Shown here piece after piece: positions 1 to 5,919 of a stretch of DNA of 13,957 bases. Origin of the DNA: Nitrospinota bacterium (lineage in GTDB: Bacteria; Nitrospinota; Nitrospinia; UBA9942); assembly GCA_003489165.1 (NCBI GenBank), contig DNJG01000050.1, positions 350-14,306 on the forward strand, given 5' to 3'. A model generated the notes under the pieces. That model saw only the letters and a program-made list of their open reading frames with translations. It searched no databases and had not been told where the DNA came from. Each line of letters opens with the position of its first letter. Within the stretch, counting starts at the first letter, position 1. The translations under genes and the position numbers were made by a program.

Positions 1-1197
1 TTTATTCTGGAACTTGTCAGAGAAAACACTTTCATGCATACATCTCCTGTCATAAGGAAGATAGTAATAATCTTTTAACTGATTCATAATATAATTTGCA
101 TTTAATACCGCAGTCTCACTTGCCTTTTTTAGCCCCTCCGCACCCATTGTCCTGATATATGTATATGCCCTTACGAGAATACCAAAATTGCCATAGAATG
201 CCTTAACCCTGCCAATGGAATGTGGAAAATTATAATTCAACTTATACTGTCCAACATTATTTTTTTCTATAACAGGGACAGGCATAAATGGTATAAGCTC
301 TCTTTTAATGCCAACAGGTCCTGCTCCAGGACCCCCTCCGCCATGCGGAGTTGAAAATGTCTTGTGTAGATTAAAATGTAAAACATCTACACCCATATCA
401 CCCGGTCTTGCAATACCCATAATGGCATTAAGATTTGCACCATCACAATAGATAAGCCCACCTTTCCTGTGGACAATCTCAGTTATCTCCAGTATATTCT
501 CTTCAAAAAGACCGAGGGTATTTGGGTTTGTTATCATAAACGCCGCAACATCCGTATCCATAGCCTTTTCAACCGCTTCAGGGTCCAACAGACCCCTTCC
601 ATTTGACTTAAGCTCAACGACCTTATAACCGCAGAGGGTTGAGCTGGCTGGATTTGTGCCGTGGGCTGAATCGGGGATGATTACCTTATGCCTATTTTCA
701 CCTTTAGATTCATGATATGCCTTTATAATCATCATCCCTGCAAGTTCACCATGTGCACCTGCGGAAGGCTGAAGGAATACCCTATCCATACCGCCTATCT
801 CTGACAGACACTCCCCCAACTCAAACATCATCTGTAATGCCCCCTGAGATAATTCCTCTGGCTGATATGGATGGACATTTGAAAAACCTGAAAGCCTTGC
901 AACATCTTCATTTATCTTTGGATTATATTTCATTGTGCATGAGCCGAGGGGATAAAATCCGAGGTCAACTGCATAGTTCCACTGCGAAAGGCGAGTGAAG
1001 TGTCTGACAACATCAACCTCACTTAAAGAGGGGAAACCTAAAATCTCCTCTCTGACCATATCTTCAGGGATGAGATTGCTAATATCTTTTTCAGGGACAT
1101 CACAATCAGGGAGTGTGCACCCTTCCCTCCCCGCACTCCCCTGCTCAAAAAGAAGCGGCTCATTAAAAATAAGACCCTGTGTGCCGATAATATTCAT
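1..1197 (-). CDS. gcvPB: Glycine dehydrogenase (decarboxylating) subunit 2, P-protein beta half; partial, C-terminus beyond left edge
   Basis: This is the PLP-binding half of the split glycine cleavage P-protein. It decarboxylates glycine and passes the aminomethyl group to lipoyl-GcvH. The frame is open from ATG at 1197 to the window edge, giving 399 residues; the family is usually near 480-490, so roughly 90 C-terminal residues are missing. Visible family motifs are RHFTRLSQWNYAVD (about 65-78), FYPLGSCTMKYNP (81-93), QPSAGAHGE (143-151), DSAHGTNPAS (176-185) and NLHKTFSTPHGGGGPG, in which K279 is the expected PLP Schiff-base lysine. It is last in the minus-strand gcv cluster and is separated from gcvPA by a nitroreductase gene, which is unusual. 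No Shine-Dalgarno sequence precedes the ATG; the upstream sequence is a heptad repeat array. Motif identification is secure; start choice is fairly secure because the N-terminus is family-like. Confidence 0.96.
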   Translation of the reverse strand, partial: MNIIGTQGLIFNEPLLFEQGSAGREGCTLPDCDVPEKDISNLIPEDMVREEILGFPSLSEVDVVRHFTRLSQWNYAVDLGFYPLGSCTMKYNPKINEDVARLSGFSNVHPYQPEELSQGALQMMFELGECLSEIGGMDRVFLQPSAGAHGELAGMMIIKAYHESKGENRHKVIIPDSAHGTNPASSTLCGYKVVELKSNGRGLLDPEAVEKAMDTDVAAFMITNPNTLGLFEENILEITEIVHRKGGLIYCDGANLNAIMGIARPGDMGVDVLHFNLHKTFSTPHGGGGPGAGPVGIKRELIPFMPVPVIEKNNVGQYKLNYNFPHSIGRVKAFYGNFGILVRAYTYIRTMGAEGLKKASETAVLNANYIMNQLKDYYYLPYDRRCMHESVFSDKFQNK

Positions 1198-1202
1198 GTA
1201 TA

Positions 1203-1295
1203 ACTTATGACTTACAACTAACAACCTACAACTTATAATAATGATTATCTGTGGTTATTAGTTGTCAGTTGTTAGTAGTTAGTTGTTGGTTAGTA
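1203..1295. repeat. Facing heptad repeat arrays (5 + 5 units) filling the gcvPB-nitroreductase gap
   Basis: On the plus strand the left arm (1203-1237) is five consecutive 7-bp units of the type ACTTACA/ACTAACA. After a 23-nt spacer, the right arm (1261-1295) is five consecutive 7-bp units of the type GTTGTTA/GTTGTCA. The arms are imperfect reverse complements, so a transcript could fold as a long imperfect hairpin. The array ends 5 nt from the gcvPB start and supplies the nitroreductase stop codon (1290-1292). The periodicity is directly visible; origin and function are unknown. Confidence 0.85.
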
Positions 1296-1799
1296 TCTCT
1301 CCTTATGAACCTTATCTTCTGTGTATTGTGTCCTTGGAGCCTTTTCTTCATCAGGATAGCCAAAGGAGAGCATACACAATACAGCCAATTTCTTTGGAAT
1401 TCCCAGTATATCTGCGATTACCTGCCCATCATCCTTGCCGCTGTATTTTGTCCCTCTTGCAGCAATCCAGCAGCCTCCGAGACCCATTTCAGCAGCAGCT
1501 ACAAGCATATTCTCTGAAGCAGCACTGCAATCCTCAATCCATGAAAGGTCATCTTTATTACCACATACTACTATTACAAAAGGTGCCTCTGCACACATCC
1601 ATGCATAGGAATGAACCTTTGACAACTTACCCCTCATCTCTTTATCTTTGACAACCACAAATTCCCACGGCTGGCTATTATGAGCTGAAGGCGCTGCCAT
1701 AGCTGCCTCAAGGAGCTTTTTTATCTGCCCTTCGCTTATATCTTTATTTTTATACCTTCTTATGCTCCTTCTCTTTAATATTGCTTCAAAAGTTTCCAT
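1290..1799 (-). CDS. Nitroreductase-family flavoprotein
   Basis: This 169-residue protein belongs to the FMN-dependent nitroreductase family, whose members reduce nitro compounds, quinones or flavins with NAD(P)H, usually as homodimers. Seen in sequence: RRSIRRYKNKDI near residues 10-21 (family phosphate/FMN contact region), AAPSAHNSQPWEFVVV around 35-50, GLGGCWIA near 105-112 and a C-terminal SFGYPDEEKAPR. A Shine-Dalgarno-like GAGG lies at 1807-1810, 7 nt before the ATG, which supports this start. The stop codon lies within a heptad repeat array, so the last few residues may be affected by repeat insertion. It sits between gcvPA and gcvPB, which are normally adjacent; nothing links it functionally to glycine cleavage. 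The substrate cannot be predicted. It is short for the family but complete-looking. Confidence 0.9.
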   Translation of the reverse strand: METFEAILKRRSIRRYKNKDISEGQIKKLLEAAMAAPSAHNSQPWEFVVVKDKEMRGKLSKVHSYAWMCAEAPFVIVVCGNKDDLSWIEDCSAASENMLVAAAEMGLGGCWIAARGTKYSGKDDGQVIADILGIPKKLAVLCMLSFGYPDEEKAPRTQYTEDKVHKERY

Positions 1800-1808
1800 A
1801 ATCTTTCC

Positions 1809-1838
1809 TCGGAGGGAAACTTCCAGTTTCCCTTCCGA
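1809..1838. repeat. Hairpin abutting the nitroreductase ribosome-binding site
   Basis: Plus strand: TCGGAGGGAAACT (1809-1821), loop TCC, then AGTTTCCCTTCCGA (1825-1838). This gives a 13-bp stem with a single bulge. In the minus-strand transcript the 3' arm ends inside the GAGG ribosome-binding site of the nitroreductase gene, so the site would be partly sequestered if the stem forms. It is part of a GC-richer block (about 1801-1915) between gcvPA and the nitroreductase that resembles a small mobile repeat. Confidence 0.7.
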
Positions 1839-1879
1839 CGGTCGCTTTGCTCCCTGCCTCCCTTCGGCAAGGTCGCCTC

Positions 1880-1897
1880 AAAAACAGGCAAAGCCTG
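1880..1897 (-). terminator. Possible weak intrinsic terminator downstream of gcvPA
   Basis: Read on the minus strand, CAGGC-TTT-GCCTG is followed directly by five T residues, about 30 nt after the gcvPA stop. The stem is only 5 bp with a 3-nt loop, so termination would be weak or partial. It may instead be part of the surrounding repeat block. Confidence 0.35.
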
Positions 1898-1927
1898 ATT
1901 TTCTCGGCATCATTTTATATTCAAAAG

Positions 1928-3334
1928 CTAAGATTTGATAGTCGCTAAATGTTTCACCAATCTATCTATGTCCTCTTTCCTGTGATTTTCTGTAACACAA
2001 ATGAGCATACAGTTTTTCAATTCAGGATAGAATTTCTCAAGATTTAATCCGCCCATTATTCCCTCTTTCAACAAGTTCTTATTTATCTCATCAGGACTGA
2101 CAGGTGTTTCAATAACAAACTCATTGAAAGTATATCCCCCCACCTTATTCCTCCCCCCCCCGTGGGGGGAGGCGGGAGGAGGGGACGGGTTTTTAAATTT
2201 CAGCTTGTAACCCTTTATGTTTGATAGAAGCTCCTTTGCATAATTTGCCTTCTGTAAATTTAAAACTGATAGTTTCTTAAAACCCTCTTTCCCCATGAGT
2301 GCCATATAAACTGTTGCCGAAAGGGCACATAGTGCCTGATTTGAACAGATGTTTGAAGTCGCCTTTTCCCTCCTTATATGCTGTTCCCTCGTAGATAATG
2401 TCAGGACATATCCTGTCTTTCCATTTGCATCAACTGTCCTTCCAACAAGCCTCCCCGGCATATTTCTTATATATTTCTCTCTTGTAGCAAATAGACCCAG
2501 ATAGGGACCTCCAAATGATACAGGATTTCCAAGTCCCTGCCCCTCCCCTACTACTATATCAGCCCCAAATTCACCCGGAGATTTAAGAATTCCGAGGGAT
2601 ATCGGTTCACTGGCACAGTAAATAAAAATGGCATCACTTGCATGTGTCAATTTTTCTATATCTTTAATCTCTTCAATACATCCAAAAAAATTAGGGTTCT
2701 GAACTGCCACTGCTGATGTGTTCTCGGATATATTCTTTGAGAGCCACTCAGTATCAATGAGCCCCTTTCCCGTAAATGGAATCTCTTTTATAGTAATCCC
2801 GAGATACCTGCAATATGTATTTACAACCTGTCTGTATTCGGGATGAACGCCCCTTGAAACAAAGACCTCTTTTCTATCATTTATCCTGTGAGCCATTAAG
2901 ACTGCCTCTGCAAGTGCCGATGCACCGTCATACATAGAAGCATTGGCAACCTCCATCCCTGTAAGCTGACAGATGAGTGTCTGAAACTCATAAATCGCCT
3001 GAAGCGTCCCCTGGCTTATCTCAGGCTGGTATGGCGTATAGGCAGTATAAAATTCAGAACGGGATATGATATGGTTTACAACACTCGGTATAAAATGATT
3101 GTATGCGCCTGCACCAAGAAAGGAGATGTGAGAATCCAAATCGGCATTTTTTTTACTCATCCCTTTCATATGCCTTAAGACTTCGGGTTCAGACATAGCA
3201 TGGGGAATATTTGATAGAGGATTTTTCAAACGAAGGCTATCAGGTATTGAGGAAAAAAGCTCTTCAACTGACTTAACCCCAATACTGTCAAGCATCTCTT
3301 TCTGTTCTTTATCTGTATCTGGAATATATCGCAT
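1928..3334 (-). CDS. gcvPA: Glycine dehydrogenase (decarboxylating) subunit 1, P-protein alpha half
   Basis: This 468-residue protein is the non-PLP-lysine half of the split P-protein and pairs with GcvPB. Family features: an N-terminal MRYIPDTDKEQKEML segment, SHISFLGAGAYNHFIPSVV (around 68-86), TPYQPEISQGTLQAIYEFQT (100-119), NASMYDGASALAEA (131-144), GEGQGLGNPVSFGGPYLG (263-280) and REQHIRREKATSNICSNQAL (316-335). The C-terminal domain is conserved except for a proline/glycine-rich stretch at about residues 380-400 (SPPPASPHGGG), which is not expected in the family and coincides with a GC-rich palindrome in the DNA. The start ATG lies 1 nt from an octad repeat array and has no Shine-Dalgarno sequence, but the N-terminus matches the family. 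It lies downstream of gcvT and gcvH and is probably co-transcribed with them. Confidence 0.96.
   Translation of the reverse strand: MRYIPDTDKEQKEMLDSIGVKSVEELFSSIPDSLRLKNPLSNIPHAMSEPEVLRHMKGMSKKNADLDSHISFLGAGAYNHFIPSVVNHIISRSEFYTAYTPYQPEISQGTLQAIYEFQTLICQLTGMEVANASMYDGASALAEAVLMAHRINDRKEVFVSRGVHPEYRQVVNTYCRYLGITIKEIPFTGKGLIDTEWLSKNISENTSAVAVQNPNFFGCIEEIKDIEKLTHASDAIFIYCASEPISLGILKSPGEFGADIVVGEGQGLGNPVSFGGPYLGLFATREKYIRNMPGRLVGRTVDANGKTGYVLTLSTREQHIRREKATSNICSNQALCALSATVYMALMGKEGFKKLSVLNLQKANYAKELLSNIKGYKLKFKNPSPPPASPHGGGRNKVGGYTFNEFVIETPVSPDEINKNLLKEGIMGGLNLEKFYPELKNCMLICVTENHRKEDIDRLVKHLATIKS
2135..2190. repeat. GC-rich palindromic element inserted in frame in gcvPA
   Basis: This C-rich/G-rich tract interrupts otherwise AT-rich coding sequence. 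Its core is CCTCCCCCC (2150-2158), a 5-nt loop, and GGGGGGAGG (2164-2172). It encodes about 18-20 extra Pro/Gly-rich residues between the GYKLKF and FNEFVIE segments of the GcvPA C-terminal domain. The composition contrast and palindrome are directly visible; that it is an insertion is inferred from the expected family sequence. Confidence 0.75.
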
Positions 3335-3335
3335 A

Positions 3336-3432
3336 GAGTTTGGGAGTTTAAGAGTTTGGGAGTTCAGAGTTAGAGAAATTAAGATTTAAAGAAACTCCTC
3401 AACTCTTCAACCCTTTAACTCCTTAACTCTTT
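3336..3432. repeat. Facing octad repeat arrays filling the gcvH-gcvPA gap
   Basis: Plus strand: five units of the type GAGTTTGG/GAGTTCA (3336-3373; three of 8 bp and two of 7 bp), a 19-nt A-rich spacer, then five exact 8-bp units of the type AACTCCTC/AACTCTTT (3393-3432). The two arms are roughly complementary. The array begins 1 nt from the gcvPA ATG and overlaps the gcvH stop codon (3431-3433), so essentially the entire intergenic gap is repeat. Confidence 0.85.
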
Positions 3433-3820
3433 ACTGGCTCTCCTCCTCCACATACTTTGTATATTCATCAGCAGAGAAGAGCTCTTTCAACTCGTTCTTA
3501 TCACTCATTGCCACTTCAACCATCCAGCCTTTATCATAAGGGCTTGTATTGACAACCTCAGGTGTTGCCTCAAGTTCACTGTTCACTCCAACAACCTCAC
3601 CGCTAACAGGAGAATAAAGGTCTGAGACAGTCTTGACAGACTCCACAACACCGAAAGGCTCCATAGCCACAACCCCGCTCCCCACCTCAGGAAGCTCTAC
3701 AAAGACTATATCTCCAAGCTCGTGCTGTGCATAATCGGTAATACCGATTTTTGCCTTCCCATTCTCAACCTTTACCCATTCATGTTCCTTTGTGTATAAA
3801 AGATCATCTGGAAAATCCAT
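3431..3820 (-). CDS. gcvH: Glycine cleavage system H protein
   Basis: This 129-residue lipoyl carrier protein shuttles the aminomethyl group from the P-protein to the T-protein and is then reoxidised by the L-protein. The diagnostic lipoylation motif is GVVESVKTVSDLYSPVSG, with K63 as the lipoyl-attachment lysine. The N-terminus (LYTKEHEWVKVENGKAKIGIT) and the C-terminal SPYDKGWMVEV also match the family, and the length is normal. A strong purine-rich ribosome-binding site (complement of 3826-3834, GGGAGGGAG) lies 5 nt before the ATG, fixing the start. It lies between gcvT (upstream, across a heptad array) and gcvPA (downstream, across an octad array). The stop codon overlaps the downstream array by 2 nt. 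Confidence 0.98.
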   Translation of the reverse strand: MDFPDDLLYTKEHEWVKVENGKAKIGITDYAQHELGDIVFVELPEVGSGVVAMEPFGVVESVKTVSDLYSPVSGEVVGVNSELEATPEVVNTSPYDKGWMVEVAMSDKNELKELFSADEYTKYVEEESQ

Positions 3821-3837
3821 ATTTACTCCCTCCCTAA

Positions 3838-3912
3838 ATAAGCAATGAGAAATGAGTGATGAGCAATGAGTAAAAAATACTCACTACTTATTGCTCGTAA
3901 CTCATTGCTTGA
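3838..3912. repeat. Facing heptad repeat arrays (5 + 5 units) at the gcvT-gcvH junction
   Basis: Plus strand: five heptads of the type ATGAGCA/ATGAGTA (3838-3872), a 5-nt A-rich spacer, and five heptads of the type TACTCAC/TGCTCGT (3878-3912). The arms are near-complementary and would form a long stem in RNA. The array runs over the gcvT stop codon (3902-3904) and supplies its last codons. It ends before the gcvH ribosome-binding site, which is intact. Confidence 0.88.
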
Positions 3913-5053
3913 TTTTACCTGATTTATAAAATGGTGTTGATACTATTTTTGCCTTTTGATGACTGCCCCTTATATTTATCTCTATCTCATTGCCAATATT
4001 TGAGATTTCTGTTTTTACATAACCGACACCAATAGCCTTATTGAGTGAAGGGGACATAGTTCCGCTTGTCACTTCTCCGATTTGTTCAGCCCCTTTAAAT
4101 ATCGAATAGTGCGAGCGTGGAATACCCTTATCTATCATTTCAAAACCTATTAACTTTCTTTTCAGCCCTCCATCTTTCTGTTTCAATAAACTTTCCCTTC
4201 CCATGAAATTCCCTTTATCAAACTTTGTTACCCAACTGAGGCCTGCCTCTAATGGTGTTGTTTTTTCACTTATATCATTACCATACAGCGGATATTTCAT
4301 CTCAAGCCTCAATGTATCTCTTGCACCAAGCCCAACTGGTTTTATATCATATTCTTTTCCGATTTCCAATAATCTATTCCATACCCTTTCAGCATTTTCA
4401 TTTTTTAGATATATCTCAAACCCATCCTCCCCTGTATAGCCTGTCCTTGACACTAATGCACTTACCCCATCAACATTTGTAAGCACAAAACGATTATGTT
4501 TAATCACTGACAGGTCATCACCTGTAATCTTCTGCAAAACAGGCTCTGAATTTTTTCCCTGTATGGAAATCTGACTTATATTATCACTGACATTCTTAAC
4601 CTCTGCATTTCTAAACATCCCCTCTGCTCTCCCCGCATGAAGGCTCTTTAATATCCATTGATAATCCTTATCTGCATTGGATGCATTCACACAGAGCATA
4701 AATCTTTCACCTGTCAGCCGATATACAAGAATGTCATCCACTATCCCGCCATCAGGATAACACATCATAGAATACTGGCACTCATTATCATTGAGCATTG
4801 TTACATCATTTACCGTAAGAAATTGAAGCAGTTTTACTGCCTCCCTGCCGACGATTTCTATTTCCCCCATGTGGCTTACATCAAAAATGCCGACAGAATT
4901 CCTGACTGCCCTGTGCTCCTCTATTATTCCTGAATACAGGACTGGCATCTCCCAGCCCGCAAAATCCACTATTCTGGCTCCCAATTTCTTATGAGCCTCA
5001 TAGAGTGGTGTTCTCTTAAGTTTCTTTAAATTTTGTTCATTCACGGTAATCAT
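3902..5053 (-). CDS. gcvT: Aminomethyltransferase, glycine cleavage system T protein
   Basis: This 383-residue tetrahydrofolate-dependent enzyme releases ammonia from aminomethyl-lipoyl-GcvH and forms 5,10-methylene-THF. Family segments in order: TPLYEAHKKLGARIVDFAGW (15-34), GIFDVSHMGEIEI (55-67), CQYSMMCYPDGGIVDDILVY (92-111, folate/active-site region), SIQGKNSEPVLQKI (about 162-175), RTGYTGEDGFEIYLKN (about 203-218), GLGARDTLRLEMKYPLYGND (about 241-260) and a GEVTSGTMSPSLNKAIGVGYV barrel segment near 327-347. The N-terminus carries about 13 residues before the usual TPLYE start, and no clear Shine-Dalgarno sequence is seen, so the start is slightly uncertain. It begins 44 nt after nfi and is probably in the same transcript. 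No glycine riboswitch is visible upstream. Confidence 0.97.
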   Translation of the reverse strand: MITVNEQNLKKLKRTPLYEAHKKLGARIVDFAGWEMPVLYSGIIEEHRAVRNSVGIFDVSHMGEIEIVGREAVKLLQFLTVNDVTMLNDNECQYSMMCYPDGGIVDDILVYRLTGERFMLCVNASNADKDYQWILKSLHAGRAEGMFRNAEVKNVSDNISQISIQGKNSEPVLQKITGDDLSVIKHNRFVLTNVDGVSALVSRTGYTGEDGFEIYLKNENAERVWNRLLEIGKEYDIKPVGLGARDTLRLEMKYPLYGNDISEKTTPLEAGLSWVTKFDKGNFMGRESLLKQKDGGLKRKLIGFEMIDKGIPRSHYSIFKGAEQIGEVTSGTMSPSLNKAIGVGYVKTEISNIGNEIEINIRGSHQKAKIVSTPFYKSGKIKQ

Positions 5054-5097
5054 TTATGTATATAAAAAATAATTAAATATGGCAAGGAAAAAATATA

Positions 5098-5772
5098 CTA
5101 TATTTGCTTACTCACAAGATTATGTGTAATTCGGGTGGGTTCGGGTATTCTGTAACCCTTTGTGCATTGCAATACAAACTTTATTGAAGTTTGCAAATCA
5201 ATCTTATGACCGATTGATACAAATACAGGTTTTGTATTTGATTTTGTCCGGACAACCGCACCAATTACTTTATCTGCCTCTTGAGGGGAATAGAGATAAC
5301 TAAAATCTCCTTCATTCTTCCCCGGTTCATTGTATGTGCCAAAGAGTTTTGATTTTGCACAGCCTATGGTCGGCTTATTGAGGATTATCCCCAGATGTGA
5401 GGCAATCCCCATACCTCTCGGATGGGCAATACCCTGCCCATCAAAAATAATTAAGTCAGGCTCTTTCTTTAGTTTTTCAAAAGCCTTTAAAAGAATTGGC
5501 GCCTCTCTAAATGCCAAAAGACCCGGTATATATGGAAATTTTATCTCTGCCTCAACCCGTTTTTCCTCAACAACTTCTAAATCAGGAAATGTCATCACAA
5601 CTACAACTGCATATCCCAAAGGACTTGACCTATTGCAGGAAATATCTGCACCTGCAATATATCTTACCTCTCCAAATTCATTTTCAGTAATTATATTTTC
5701 TCTCAGATTTTTCTGAATCTCAACTGCCTCTGCTGGAGAAACATCCCATTTGTGAAGGTTTTTGTATTGCAT
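5098..5772 (-). CDS. nfi: Endonuclease V (deoxyinosine 3' endonuclease)
   Basis: This 224-residue DNA repair nuclease nicks near deoxyinosine produced by adenine deamination. The metal/catalytic residues expected from the family are all visible: D43 in IAGADISCNR, E90 in KFPYIPGLLAFREAP (the PYIP wedge motif is at 80-83) and D111 in IFDGQGIAHPRGMGIASHLG. SIGHKIDL (187-192 region) and EPTRITHNLVS (211-221) complete the C-terminal part. Length is typical of the bacterial enzyme. It is the first gene of the minus-strand cluster, divergent from the UbiD gene; the shared upstream region is a 9-bp repeat element. No strong ribosome-binding site is seen. Association with the gcv genes is probably positional only. 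Confidence 0.96.
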   Translation of the reverse strand: MQYKNLHKWDVSPAEAVEIQKNLRENIITENEFGEVRYIAGADISCNRSSPLGYAVVVVMTFPDLEVVEEKRVEAEIKFPYIPGLLAFREAPILLKAFEKLKKEPDLIIFDGQGIAHPRGMGIASHLGIILNKPTIGCAKSKLFGTYNEPGKNEGDFSYLYSPQEADKVIGAVVRTKSNTKPVFVSIGHKIDLQTSIKFVLQCTKGYRIPEPTRITHNLVSKQI

Positions 5773-5797
5773 ACCAATCTATTTTCTCATAATATAG

Positions 5798-5917
5798 AAC
5801 ACGAATTACACGAATGTCACGAATAAAAGAGTTTTTATTCTGATTCCTGATTTTTGATTTTGTATTCCATAAATAGTGTAATTTGTCCATTCGTGATATT
5901 CGTGTTCAAGATTAAAA
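5798..5917. repeat. Facing nonad repeat element between nfi and the UbiD gene
   Basis: Three 9-bp units of the type CACGAATTA run rightwards at 5800-5826. After a central 53-nt T-rich segment, three 9-bp units of the opposite sense (ATTCGTGAT type, the first degenerate) lie at 5880-5906, followed by TTCAAGATT-like sequence. The same architecture, unit and right border recur at 8437-8550. It occupies nearly all of the divergent intergenic region, so promoters for both genes must lie within it or in its core. Confidence 0.85.
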
Positions 5918-5919
5918 AT

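Noticed and set aside
4203..4933. Plus-strand ORFs of 76-91 codons opposite gcvT
   Set aside because: They are antisense shadows of a well-supported gene, lacking recognisable domains or ribosome-binding sites.
5054..5097. Glycine riboswitch upstream of gcvT
   Set aside because: The gap to nfi is only 44 nt and AT-rich, with no room for the aptamer; none is seen upstream of nfi either.
5854..5919. In-frame TTG start extending the UbiD protein by 22 residues
   Set aside because: The extension is encoded by the nonad repeat element, and ATG at 5920 gives the normal family N-terminus.
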